From Coffea arabica (taxonomy: Eukaryota > Streptophyta > Magnoliopsida > Gentianales > Rubiaceae): 64,000 nt of DNA. The stretch covers positions 19,880,026 through 19,944,025 of the forward strand of contig NC_092315.1 of the NCBI RefSeq assembly GCF_036785885.1, given 5' to 3'. The translations under genes were made by a program, and so were the position numbers. The stretch's first letter is position 1. The number at the start of each line of letters is the position of its first letter. This document shows, piece after piece, positions 47,786-59,839 of the stretch. A model generated the notes under the pieces. It ran no database searches and had not been told where the DNA came from. It was given only the letters and a program-made list of their open reading frames with translations.

Positions 47786-48255
47786 TTTATTATATTGCTA
47801 TTTCTCTTACATAAACATCATGTTTTACTTCTTTTTTGTTTTCTTAACATTCAATAACTATTAGTTGAATAAAAAATAAATACAACAAGTTCCAAAAAAT
47901 AATATATAATAGAAAATTAAAAAATACAGCAGAAAATTCATGAAAAATCTCATTTTTTATGCATTTTGATTTTTTGAGTTTGTTAAATTTTGTGTATTAC
48001 TAAGTTAATAGTTATTGGATATTAAGGAAATAAAAAAGAACTAAAACATGATGTTTATATAAGAGAAATAGCAATATAATAAAAAGTGGGATAGAAAGTG
48101 GCACAGGATGCGAGACAGAAGATCCATTGCGATTATTGTTGGTCTCTCTTTCTGACCTTTTCACCTCAAACCCCGAACCGGTTTTTTCATAAATTTTGAT
48201 TAGATAAATTGAGAAAAGGAAAAGAAAGAAAATGAGATTTTAAATTTGCAGATAT

Positions 48256-48936
48256 GCTACACGAGCTGCAAGGACTCTTCTTTCTACTTCCAGCAGGCAA
48301 AGCTCTCGTGCCTTTTCCGAAGGGCGAACAACAGTAGTTTCATTGAGAGCAAGGGCAACTACTCTTGCCGTGCCTGACAAGGTGGATCCAGGAAATGCTT
48401 CTAGAAGTTCGATTTCAGGGCTCCTTGCCCTTCCTGCAGCAGCTTACATGCTCACAGAGCAAGAAGCACATGCTGCAGAGTTGGAACGCACTTTTGTTAC
48501 CATCAAGACTGATGGGGTGCAGAGAGGATTGATTGCAAAAATTATATCCCGCTTGAATGCAAAGGTTTTAAGCTCATGGCAATGAAAATTGTGGTTCCTT
48601 CAAAGGAATTTGCACAAAAGCATTATCATGATCTCAAGGAAAAGACCATTCTTTAATGGCCTCTGTGGCTTCCTAAGCTCTGGTCCTGTCATTGCCATGG
48701 TTTGGGAAGGTGAAGAAGTAATAAAATCCGACTGGAAACTTATTGGAGCTACAAATCCACAGAAATCAGAACCTGGAACCATCAGAGGTGACTTTGCTGT
48801 TGTGGTTGGAAGGAATATTATTCATGGAAGTGATGGCCCTAAGACTGTAAGGGATGAAATCAGCCTATGGTTCAAGCCCGAAGAGTTGGTTAGCTACACA
48901 AGCAATGCAGAAAAATGGGTCTATGGAGTCAATTGA
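48256..48936 (+). pseudogene. intronless, frameshifted nucleoside diphosphate kinase (mitochondrial type)
   Basis: The reading starts with an organelle-type leader (ATRAARTLLSTSSRQSSRAF, then SGLLALPAAAYM) followed by the kinase: [59 protein letters not shown] and NIIHGSDGP with the catalytic histidine near 48822. It ends [11 protein letters not shown] at 48936. The leader resembles plant NDPK3. A one-base loss near 48564 and a one-base gain near 48640 break the frame. The usual start codon region is unclear. No introns interrupt the kinase, so a processed retrocopy is likely, though a degraded poly(A) tail is not obvious. Confidence 0.88.
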
Positions 48937-49630
48937 GACTTTTTTTTTTTCCAATTTACAATTTCTTCTGCAACTTCAGCCCACATCAAAGAGTGGATGA
49001 ACACAAAATTATCAAAATAATGTGAATGTTTTTGTCTAAGGAACAACACTATTTCAAAGCAAACTCATAGTGAAAATCACTGCAATAATTTGTTTCCCCA
49101 AATTAATTTGTGAGTGACTCAAGTCAATGCAATTTTACCTTGACAGTTTCTCTAATAAAAAAATTATTTTTTCTTTTAGATATGTATAGTTATTTTTGTT
49201 ACATTTATTTAATTACATTATTGGAGGGTTACATATTGTAAGCATGTTTGGAACTAAGTAAAATTAGCAACGAAATAAAACTAACCAATCTATAATCCTA
49301 TACCAAATCCAAACATTATTTTTGGTATATATGATTAGCAAATTGTATTTGTTAAGAGAATGATTATCATATGACATGTTTGGAACAATGTCAAAATTAG
49401 GGAACTAAATAGATCAACCAATACATGACATTATGAAAAATCCAAATAGAGGACATGAATCGATTTTTGGTAAAAAATAATTAAGTAATCTAAGAAACAA
49501 GAATGGGATATATATATATATATATCTTGTATACACTGTCAGTTTTGGATGAATAACAACTATGCAAAATTTGAATTTAAAATATTACTTTTATGCATAT
49601 ATCGATCATATAAAAAATCAAAACATGTGA
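48937..49630. other. AT-rich DNA and left flank of gypsy-1
   Basis: A TA microsatellite lies at about 49509-49525. The last 25 bp match the end of the 175-bp repeat unit at 9763-9787. The GAAAG target duplication is at 49631-49635. Confidence 0.6.
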
Positions 49631-49635
49631 GAAAG

Positions 49636-50457
49636 TGATGAGATGGTGATCATGACTGGACATGGTGAGGGTGATACACACATGAAGGTTCCAGTCGGAC
49701 TAATAACAAGATCACGAGCTAAGAAGTTAAGGGAGTCTCTACAAGTCTTGGTTCATGCGGTGAAAGATCAAGTAGGTCAACCTATGATGATTGAAGGACT
49801 TGAACATCAAGACAAGACCATTTATACCCTATTTCAAGTTTCGGAAGTGGAAGAGAATGACTTCAAGGTTGGTCACAACATTCGAGTTCAAGAGGAGTAG
49901 TTCGAGTACAAGCTTGATCCATGGATTAGTCTTCATTGTTTAGTTATTATTTCCAACATTTCATTAATAGTTCGAGTTGTTTATTAGTAGAGAATAACGG
50001 CCAGCTCTGTTAAGTGTCTTGCCCGAGGTAATGTGTCCTAGTTTGGGTAGGAATTTCACTTGTTTTCATTGTTTCCTTGTTGGAGTAGGAACTAGGGTTC
50101 GACAAATGTTAAAATAAGCTGTCTCATGCACTTTGTGTCATAATTCAGAATTTTCCAGCAATAAATTGTGAGAATTTGTTCTCTTGGCTTCCTTGAGAGC
50201 TTGCTTGAATATTTGAGAGACTGTCTTGAGAGTATTCAATCGATTGATCAACCAAGAAACACCCTTGGTTGTGGCGTTGCTTTACTCAACACTTTGCTTC
50301 GCTATTCTATTGAGTTATGGGTTACGATCATATCAATGTTCATAACTCCATGGGTTAGAAGGGTCAAAGTTTTCCATCACTTCAACTTTGATATATGAGT
50401 CTAAATTCGGGGCTTTGTGGGATAAAAGTTCTAGCCATCTTGGTGGGTTCGTTATCA
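49636..50457 (+). repeat. gypsy-1 5' LTR
   Basis: 822 bp, TGATGAGATGGTGATCA...GTTATCA, the pair of 8791-9612. Its first 265 bp are an open frame equivalent to the pol C-terminus (ITRSRAKKLRESLQVLV), ending at TAG 49898. It is preceded by GAAAG and followed by the primer site. Confidence 0.92.
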
Positions 50458-50460
50458 GCT

Positions 50461-50472
50461 TGGTATCAGAGT
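50461..50472 (+). promoter_or_regulatory. gypsy-1 primer-binding site
   Basis: TGGTATCAGAGT, complementary to initiator tRNA-Met, three bases after the 5' LTR. Confidence 0.9.
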
Positions 50473-51775
50473 TAGTTGACGGTATCATGTATATCCCTTT
50501 TGTCTCTTGTTGATCATTTGTTGTTGTTTGTTAATTGTTTGTTCAAGTTAGCCGTGTCTTGTTCTTGAGTCATCCATGTGAGTCTTGCAATTCTAGGGTT
50601 TACTACATTTGGCTCTTGTGTTGTAAAAAAAAAAAAACCAGAATCGTGATTGTCATTTAGGGTTTCTTGTCCATCGGGTTTAGGGTTTGCGTTTTATTAG
50701 GGTTTTTCTTGTTGAAATTGCCCGAGTTTCCTGGTTGTTGAATTCATCGTGTTTTTCCATTCAGTTTATGTGTTAATTTGTGTCATTTAGTTGTGATATT
50801 ATTCCAGCAAAAAAAACCTGCTTACTCATGAATTCGTGGCAGTTCAAGTGTCACTTCATGGCAGTTCAAGTGTCAATCCGTGGCTGTTTGAATTTCTTGG
50901 AACACTTGATTGATTTTTGGACCCGTTCTTGAAGTGTTTCTTGATTTTATTAAGCTGCGACACAGGTTCTTGAAGTTTTTGGGAATTTCTTGAATTTTTT
51001 TCGAAGGGTTCTTGAAAGACCTTGAGGAATTTTGAGTTATTATTCAACCAAACTTGAATTCTTACATTCTTGAAGGTCTAGTGTTGGTTGCAGAAATAAA
51101 CAAAAATATGGACAACTTTGGCTTGGAAATTCGATTCTTGATTTCTTCTTGATTCAAATTCAAAAAAAATGAATCAAGAAATGAAACACCAAACCCTAGT
51201 TGGATTTCCAAAACAATTTCGTTAGTCACTTGTGGTTTATCAAAGGAAATTTCTTTCCAATTTGAAAGCCTTTTCCTAGTACCTCTTGGATTTGACTAAG
51301 AGGAAGTTAAAAACCTGATTTGAGTAGGAAAGGGTAGGAGATTTCATTCCAAAACAGCCAGCCACATTAATTTCAAAACAGTTTCAGATTCCTTGAGTTT
51401 TCCTAGTGATCTAGGTTTCGTCTTTCCTTGTCCAAATTAATCCGCTCAGGTTCATCCATCTTTGTCCAAATTCTAGCAAGCAGTCACGAGTCCTTTGAAT
51501 TAAATCTAGTCCTTTTTGAGCTCAACACTCAGTCCAAGTGAACCGAATTATCATTAACCACTCCTTGAGTGATTCTTGACTACAAGTCGGTTGGAACACT
51601 TGAGCAATTTCTAATTTCTTCAAGTGAAGCAATCAAGTGCCTTGAGAACTAATTGATGAGAATATGAGAGTGTTACATACACTTGAGTGATACACGAGTG
51701 TGAGTGAAACACATAAGGGAGAGTGTGAGGTTATTTCTTTTATTACTAACCAATTTTTGTAGGTTTCATATAACA
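50473..51775 (+). other. untranslated leader of gypsy-1
   Basis: 1.3 kb without a long ORF, rich in ttcttgatt and gagtttc phrases. Long leaders are normal for such elements. Confidence 0.65.
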
Positions 51776-52887
51776 ATGTCTAATGGTGGTGAAGAAAATC
51801 TTCAACCATTTGATATTAAGATTTTCACTGAAATGCTAGAAGCTAAATTTACGAAGATGCTAGACCAAGCTTTGGAGCCAATTCATGAAGAACTTTACAA
51901 AACATGAAGTTCACCTAGCAATTCCAAATCGTTCCACGGCAAAAGTCGAGTAGAAGAATCTGATAGCTCTAATGATGAGGAAGAGCACCTTAAGAGACTG
52001 CGAAGGATACAAGACTAGTTGGGGACACTATAAAAGGCATTAAAATGAAAATTTTTCCTTGAAAAGGGAGATCCGATCCAGATGCTTACCTTGAGTGGGA
52101 AAGGAGAATTGAATTGGTCTTTGATTGCAATGACTACTCTGAGGAACAAAAAGTGAAATTGGTTGTGGTAGAGTTCACTGACTACACCATAGTTTGGTGG
52201 GACCAAAAGATGACAAGTCGGCGAAGATGTGGAGAACTGGCTATCAATACGTGGGCTGCATTGAAGCGTATCATGAGCAGGCATTTTGTTCCAAGTAAGT
52301 ACCAAAGAGACTTGTACCATAAGCTCCAAACCATGATGCAGGGCAGCCGAAGTGTCGAAGATTACTACAAGGACATGGAAATCTCCTTACTAAGAGGCGA
52401 CATTGTGGAAGATAGAGAGGCAACCATGGCTCATTTTCTAAATGGTTTGAGGCCAGAGATTGCTGACCAATTAGAATTGCAACACTATATAGAGATAGCC
52501 GAGATGGTCGAGAAGGCAATCAAAATTGAGCGGAGGCTCAAGAGGAGGGGTCAAACACGATTCCATCCTACTTATTCACCTCCAATCACATGAAATCAGC
52601 CAATAAAGGAGGAGATGGGGACAACCAGTTCCTCACTCAAAGGCCAAAGCAAGAAATGCCAAGAAGTGAATCGAAGGGAGCTTCAATACCCGCGAATGAT
52701 CCATCTCAGTCCCGTAATCATGACACTATGTGTTTTACATGTCAAGGGAGAGGGCATATAGCCAGCCAATGCCTGAATCAAAAAGCGGTAATGGTTCTAT
52801 CAAATGGGGAAATTTTCACGGACGATGAAGCCGAATATGAGAGGATGCCACCACTTATCGAGGAAACCAGTGAGATAGAGGAATTAC
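51776..52887 (+). pseudogene. gag: gypsy-1 Gag
   Basis: From ATG 51776 (MSNGGEENLQPFD) the frame breaks at TGA 51905 and several later stops. The retrotransposon gag core is clear from about 52060: DAYLEWERRIELVF, WAALKRIMSRHFVPSKYQRD, SVEDYYKDMEISL. After a frame change near 52590 a CCHC knuckle follows (CFTCQGRGHIASQC, 52731-52772). Gag is cut off by the PIF-like element at 52891. Confidence 0.88.
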
Positions 52888-52890
52888 CTA

Positions 52891-53729
52891 GGTGTAGTTT
52901 GGTAAAAGGGGATCGAAATTATTAATTGAAATAATTGCAATTCTTACTGTTTGGGTTGCATGTATTGGATTCAATATCTTGGAGTGAATCATTAAAATTT
53001 GGGGATTCTCAATCCCTAACAAATTTGGGGGTTTTGGTGGATTTCCAAATTTGACTCAATTTGACTCAAAGACTTCAAAAAAGAAAAGAAAACCTATCGT
53101 TTTCATTACTCTATCACATCGGCCCAACCTCCATGGCAGCACCTTACCATCAGATTTCCTTTTTCATTTTTTCCCTCTCATTCCATCTTCCAGAGCAAGA
53201 TTTCATTATCATTCTTTTCTCTTTTTCATCTCTCTTCACTCTTTCATCCAACCCTCCATGGCAGCAGCCCCACCCTATCTGGTTCTCTCTCCTTTCTTGT
53301 CAATCTCTCTATCACCTTCTCTTTTCTTCTGTCTTCACTCTCTTCCTCTCTCCTCCAATACTCTATGGTAGTTGCTCCTCTCTATTTAGTTCTCTCTGCT
53401 GTCTATTTTTTCTTTTTGTGTAAGCCTTTCTCTCATCTCTTGTCAGTCGCTCTCCCATGTTACACAGACTGCAAGGTTGATTGGTGATGGTCAGGTGGTG
53501 CTTCAAAAGAATTTGGTAAAGCATGAGTACTTAAGGGCTGGGAAGAAAGAAGCAGGAAAAAGGGAAAAACAAAAAAATAAAGAAAAGAAAATGAAAAATA
53601 AGTTGATTCTGAAACCTTATAAATATATTCCAAACACTAGTCATTGTAATGATACTCTTGATCAAATCCCATACTGAATTATTGGACGTGATTCCAATTA
53701 CAATTCCTAAACTTGAACCAAGTGCCACC
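52891..53729. mobile_element. PIF/Harbinger-like MITE
   Basis: The ends GGTGTAGTTTGGT and, inverted, GGTGGCACTTGGTT are imperfect inverted repeats. The 3-bp CTA occurs on both sides (52888-52890, 53730-53732). Removing it rejoins the gypsy-1 frame as EELPTNDKVSLI. The interior has a pyrimidine-rich tract (53100-53470) with three related catggcag or tatggtag phrases. The ORFs there are compositional. Confidence 0.7.
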
Positions 53730-53732
53730 CTA

Positions 53733-53891
53733 CAAATGACAAGGTTAGTTTGATTGCATGAAGAGCACTTACTACACAAATTAGTAAAGACGAGCTCCAA
53801 TGGGAAAATGTCGACACTCGTTGTCACTTAAAGACAAAGTGTGTAGCATGATGATTGACTCGGGAGGCTGCACTAACGTAACAAGTGCTTT
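53733..53891 (+). pseudogene. pol: gypsy-1 protease, N-terminal part
   Basis: It reads TTQISKDELQWENVDTRCH and then, after a frame change, MMIDSGGCTNVTS with the protease D-S-G. The reading is split by the solo LTR at 53892 and continues at 57067. Confidence 0.8.
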
Positions 53892-56800
53892 TGTGATGAC
53901 CCCACTCCCCCTTAGAGCATACCCTAAGGTTTAGCGGACTGCCTGTCCAACTCTCGCCAGGACTCACTCACTAACATTAACTTGAGAGATAACATTAACG
54001 CCAAATTAAGTACGAAATTTCTTAATCAAACATTACAAATCATCCAACTTTTTAAAACATCCATACTTATATGTATAACTAAATGGATTGACATACAAAT
54101 TGTTCAATGAATTTGCTAAGTACAACTAGGATGGCAATTACTTAAAGCGAAAATTGCAACTCTCGAACTCACTATTTTTCAGATCCATGATTCCAATCCC
54201 TGTTAAGGAAAACAAATAATGGGATGAACTAAAAATCCAGTGAGGTTCCAAGAAAACATGCAGTCAAATTGGCAAGATGACAATCACATATATCAAATCT
54301 TAAAGCGAAAAAAGTTAATAGTTACAAACGAAAGCAGTAATAGTTCACAATTTCAAATAAACAATTTAGCACAGAAGAAAAGGATACGGATACTGATACG
54401 GTGGTTCTCGCCAGATTCTAGGTAGAGCACTCAGGATTCAAATATTGATACAACTGATACGGTGGCTCTTGCCAGATTCCAAGCAGAGCATTCAAGATTT
54501 AAACGTTGATACAACTGATATGGTCGCTCCTGCCAGATTCCAGGCATAGCACTTAATTCCGTTCAGTATTTCACTTGCAACTCAAAGAATACAGTTGGCT
54601 TTTGCAAGCCAGTTCAGCAGCAACATTTTTCGAGTTCGTTGACACTCCATCAATGTTTGAAATGTAGGAATAAACAAATTCCATAGATCATTGCATTACA
54701 CAAATTTCCTTTCCCTCGATCAACCCTCTTTACTGGGCCCAAATGCCAAAAAAGTGGGTAGTAATACTCGAGTATACCAATCCCAGATGATGCATCCAGT
54801 GGATTAAACAAGTAACAAGACCCGTGGTTCGTCAATCACCTTGACCAAGCCCTTACTGACTCGATTTAACTAACTAGCCGATAGGATTTGGGATTCCAAG
54901 AACAAGTATAGTCGATGAAATAACATCTCCAACTGACTTTCAAGTCATGCACATGTATATTAGTTCACTTGTAAATAGGATAACAAGAGCTCAGTCAAGT
55001 TAGGTCGAGTGCGATAAGATACACACTTGCCTATTCAATATCAAGTCAAGCAAGTTTAGCAGGTCAAGTGCGATAAAGTACACACTTGCCTTTGCAATAA
55101 CAAGTCAAGATATCTAGCAATTTCAGACAACAAATCACATTTCGATCAACAAGTCACATGAAGAATCAATCAAGTAAATCACTTGATCCTAACATGCAGT
55201 TGGAACACTCACCGACTTATCACAATTTTTACACTTCAATCACAGGTTCGCCCCCTAGGCCACTCTTGAACCCTGCGATCATATATAGTAGAGCATGTGA
55301 AAAGTAATAAGGTGTCAAAATTTCTTCAAGACCCAAGGTCAAAAGCAACTAAACCTGAGTTCTTAAACCACTACTCAAGCTGTCAAATTTCCAACAAACA
55401 TAACTTGTATTTTCCTTCAAAATTCACAAGGTTTTCTTGTTCAAATCAAGTGAAAAACTACATACATGATAGGTCAATGTCTCAAGCAAACTATGGAGTA
55501 AAACTAGGTCAATTTTAGTCACGAATTTTGAAGAAAACGAGGCAAGGTTCTTGAGGTTCAAAGTTGGAAATTTTGAGAAATAAAATGTTTTGGAGCAAAT
55601 CATTTTTTTCCTCGTAAACTTCTTTGTTTTAGCTCAAATCCAACATAGGTGTGAAGACCAAATTCTTGTCAAGTGCCTTGAGCCAAAATATGTCAAAATC
55701 ACCACATAAATTCTAGCAATAAAGATGAAATTCTCTCTCGCCCTCTCAGCTAACCGTAGCAAAATTTTCAGCAAGGACTTAATAACTTTTTCTCCAAAAT
55801 CCTAACTTTTCTTACTTAGATTCATGGCAAAAATCCAGTATCTAAACAATCTAAAGAACTAGATTTACTTCACCAAAACTCTTTGTGAAAAGCTACAAAT
55901 CAACATACTTGTGAAAAACTCCAAATCAACATACATGTGAAGATCAAAATATTAGCAAGTATCTTGAGCAAAATATGTCAAAACCATCCCAAACTTCCAA
56001 CTCAAACAAGAATTTCCAGCAACTTGTCCTTAAATTCCTTTCTCTAACTTCAGATTTCAACCTTATCTGCATGGTGAAAACACAATAAATAATAGCTAAC
56101 ATGTCAAGAGGTATTTAGTTCATGTTCTTAGCAAAGAAATACATCAAAAGGTCACTTATAGAAACTCTAAACTAAACTATATACCTTATGCATCAAATCT
56201 AGAAATTTAGAGCATTACTTGAGTTAACATGAAGTCCTCCCTAAAATGTTTCCTTTTCATCAAAATTGCACATATATAAGTTCTAAATCAAGCTAAATAG
56301 ATTACACACCAAAGCTGAAAATTGCAACATAATTTGATAAAAATATGAAATCTTCGATAAAGCTCCTTTCTTTAGCTTCTATAACATCGTACCTCAAATA
56401 AACTCAAAGATAAGGGAAGAAAACTAAGTTTCCTTGCAAAGTTTACCTCTTTACCTCCAAAACCTAGGATAGCAAGCAAAATAACATGGTTGCAATGCTA
56501 TCCTCCTCCAAGTACTTCTCCAAGAGCTTCCTTCTAAACTTGATTCAAGGTTTAATGGAGTAGATTTGAGTTGTTTTCTTGCTTTCTCACTAAATAGACA
56601 AGAATCAAGGCTTAAACTTTTGCTTTCTCTCCCTCTTTTTCTCCCCTAAAATTTTGTCCACCCCTGCTCCAAGGAAGAAGAAAGTTTTGTGATGAAATGA
56701 AGCTTGGTTATAAGAAGAATTTGTATTGGTCTTGGTCAAGATTGAAAGGATGATTGACAAGTGGCCAAGAAACATGTCTATCTTAATTTTCCAAATATCT

Positions 56801-57066
56801 CTCTTCCTCCAATGATATCTTAACACCTCTATTCACAAAAATCTTTTTACACAAAAGTCCATTTAATTCACCATATTTATTGCACAAACCTCACTAGTTG
56901 GTCACATTAGCATAATGCACTATGAATTCAAGTTGAATGGGGCAATAGGAATCAAAATCATGACTCATTAAATCAACCAAAAATTCAAGACAAGTAGAAT
57001 GAAACACAAAATATAAAAATAATTTTTGAAAATACAAAATATAAAAATAATTTTTGAATCCTCACA
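53892..57066 (-). repeat. large solo LTR (3.18 kb), TGTGAGGA family
   Basis: On the minus strand it starts TGTGAGGATTC and ends GGGGTCATCACA. GCTTT (53887-53891) and ACTTT (57067-57071) are the duplication with one change. The family motif occurs twice (55006-55024, 55065-55083), and the conserved block near the LTR end is at about 53940-53970. No interior is attached. It interrupts the gypsy-1 protease. Confidence 0.87.
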
Positions 57067-59683
57067 ACTTTAATGGTAGATAAATTGAACTTACCAACAA
57101 GTGAGCACCCTCGGCCATACAAGCTGCAATGGCTCAATAATAGTGGCGAGGTATGTGTGATGAAGCACGTTCTAGTCTCCTTTCACATTGGAAGTTATGA
57201 GGACGAGGTTTTGTGCCACATAGTTCCAATGCAAGCAGCACATATTTTTTTGGGTCAATCTTGGCAATTCGATAAAAAGGTTAATTTTGATGGATTTGCC
57301 AACAAATACTCTTTTGTCTATGGCAATTCTTACACCCCCAACAAGTGTATAAGGATCAAGCAAGCCATCAAATGGAATTCAAACAAGAGAGTGAAAGGAA
57401 GAAAAATCTGAGAGAGAGAAAAGAATTGAGGGCTAGAAAAAAAAGAGGAAAAAAAAAAGGCTAATGATGAGTCGGCCATAGCGGTAGGAAAGGAGAGAAA
57501 GCAAAGTATGTATGCAAAGGCCAAAGACGTGAGGAGAGCATTATTTTCTAGCCAGCCTCTCTTCATACTCATGTGTAAAGAAGCTTTCTTGTCTACTAAT
57601 AATTTTGATGTTTCTTTACCTAATGTTATTACTGACCTTTTGCAAGAATATCAAGACGTGTTTCCCAAAGAGATACCAAGTGGCTTACCACCTACGAGAT
57701 GAATTGAGCATCAAATTTATCTCATTCCCGGAGCTTCACTTCTAAACAAGCCCCCAGATAGACACAATGCCAAGCCGATGAGCTCCTCAATAAAGGATGG
57801 ATTCAAGAGAGCTTGAACCCTTATGTTGTTTCGGTTCTACTTGTAGCTAAGAAAAACGGTGGTTAGAGGCTGTGCACCGATTGTTGAGCTATCAATGTTA
57901 TAATGATAAAGTATCGCCATCGCATACCTAGACTTGATAATATGCTTGATGAACTACATAGTGCTGTAATTTTTACTAAGATTGATATAAAAATTGGCAA
58001 TCACCAAATAAGAATGAAAGAAGGTGACGAATGAAAATTGCCTATAAAACTAAACATGGATTGTAGAAATGGTTAGTTATGCCTTTTGGTTGAACTAATG
58101 CACCAAGTACATTCATGAGGTTGATGAACCATGTCTTACATTCTTTCTTGGAAAAATTTATGGTAGTTTACTTTGATGACATCTTAGTTTATAGCAAGAG
58201 CTTAGATGAGCATGTTATGCATCTTAAAATTGTGCTTGATGTATTACGTCAAGAAAGGCTCTATCCTAACCTTAAAAAGTGTACTTTCTACGCTAAACAA
58301 CTTGTCTTCCTAGGATATGTAGTATGTGCACAAGGAATCCAAGTTGATCAAGACAAAATGAAATTAATTAACGAATGGACAAAACTTACAAGCATTAGCG
58401 ACATGAGGAGCTTTCACGGATTGGCCAGCTATTATCGATGCTTTGTCAAAGATTTTAGCACCATAGCTACACCATTGACCGCCATCATCAAGAAAAATGA
58501 GAAGTTTAGTTGGGGTCCCGACCAAGATAAGTCATTCCAACTACTTAAATACAATCTCACACATACACTTTTACTGTCGTTACCTTGTTTCGATAAGACT
58601 TTTGAAATAGAGTGTGATGCTTCTAGAATAGTGATTGGAGCCGTTTTGATGCAAGAGGGCAGACCCGTGGCATATTTTAGCAAAAAATTGAATGAAATGG
58701 ACTTAAATTACTCTACCTATGACAAGGAGCTGTATGCATTAATCCGCATCCTACAATCTTGGCAACATTATATGCGCCCAAAGAAGTTCGTGTTACACAT
58801 AGGCCACGAGTCTTTCAAACACTTGAAGTCTCAAAACAAACTAAGTAAGAGACGTCCGTGGTGGGTAACATTCATCGATTCATTTCCTTTTGTAATTAAG
58901 TGTAAGAGCGACAAAACAAATGTGGTCACCGATGCACTTTTGCGTAGGTATTCCTTAATAACTCTTTTTGATACTAAATTATTAGGATTTGAATGCATTA
59001 AGGAATTACACTAACAATTTTAATTTTACCGAGATTTATAACTCTTGTAAGCAAGCTGCCCAAGATTATTATTTCATTGCCTATGGATTCTTGTTCCATA
59101 AAGATAAACTTTGTATTCTTGTATGTTTCTTAAGGAGTTTTTTGGTTTGAGAGTCACACAGTGGAGGACTAATGGGGCACTTTGGGCCAAAACTTACTAT
59201 TTCTGCAAGAACACTTCTATTGGCCATGAATGAGATGTGATGTTGAATGTTTGGTTGAAAGGTGTGTTACTTGCCATCAAGCAAATTCCAAGGTAAACCC
59301 TTGTGGTCTTTATACTCCATTAACTTTTCCAAGTGCACCGTCGATTGATTCATCCATGGACTTCACCCATGGCTTGCCTTGCTCTAAGAAAGATAATGAT
59401 TCTATTTATGTTGTTGTTGATTGGTTTTCAAAATGACGCATTTTATTCCATGTCATAAAACCAATGATGCTAAACATGTGGCTAATTTGTTCTTCAAGGA
59501 AATAGTACGTTTGCATGGTATTTCTAGAACCATTGTATTTGATAGAGATGTTAAATTTCTTAGCTACTTTTGAAAAATCTTGTGGATTAAGCTAGGTACT
59601 AAGTTGCTATTTTCTACATCTAGTCATCCACAAACTGATGGTCAAATTGAAATAGTTAATTGGACTTTGTCTACCTTGCTATG
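57067..59683 (+). pseudogene. pol: gypsy-1 Pol: protease end, RT, RNase H, integrase (cut)
   Basis: The protease tail reads MVDKLNLPTSEHPRPYKLQW and HIFLGQSWQFD. A lysine-rich linker and the RT follow. The first part of RT (57700-58110) is full of stops, then YFDDILVYSKSLDEH near 58159 shows the intact catalytic pair. RNase H (FEIECDASRIVIGAVLMQ) lies near 58602. The integrase zinc region (CVTCHQANSK) lies near 59265, with DF (SMDF), DRD and QTDGQIEIV marking the catalytic residues. The copia element cuts it at 59683. Confidence 0.9.
59679..59683. other. target-site duplication of the copia element, left copy
   Basis: CTATG directly before the 5' LTR. Its partner is at 8240-8244, about 51 kb away by window coordinates but adjacent if the sequence closes on itself. 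Confidence 0.9.
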
Positions 59684-59839
59684 TGTTTATCTCAATTCAC
59701 ATCTTTTGATGATTACAAAACAAATGGATGTTACTAATATTCTTTGTAGAGATCCTTTTCAGAAATAACACTAAACAGGTCTGTGGACTTAAAGCAAATA
59801 AAAGAAGATCAAAAAGGATGAAAGTGCTGAGGAAGTTGT

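Larger units (their letters stand above)
46678..48091. mobile_element. foldback MITE, split by a Pack-MULE
   Basis: The ends TCCCACTTTTATTATA... and ...TATAATAAAAAGTGGGA are inverted repeats that extend about 95 bp once the inner element is removed, with TA on both sides (46676, 48092). TA flanks fit a Tc1/mariner (Stowaway) type. Its left arm was hit by the Pack-MULE at 46694. Confidence 0.72.
49636..59683 (+). mobile_element. gypsy-1: Ty3/gypsy element, 5' part, with a MITE and a solo LTR inside
   Basis: 5' LTR, primer site, gag, protease, RT, RNase H and most of integrase occur in order. At 59683 the integrase frame is cut by the copia element; it resumes at 8240 and ends with the 3' LTR at 9612. 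GAAAG flanks the whole (49631-49635, 9613-9617). Without its insertions the element is about 7.4 kb. The TGATGAG LTR start and a pol that ends inside the LTR suggest the CRM clade, an inference from memory. Confidence 0.9.

Noticed and set aside
49636..50457. LTR belonging to a second, tandem gypsy
   Set aside because: The pol-like sequence at its start first suggested a preceding element, but the polypurine tract position and GAAAG show it is part of the LTR itself.
53051..53423. Overlapping S/F/L-rich ORFs
   Set aside because: They lie in a T- and C-rich tract inside the PIF-like MITE and overlap in two frames.
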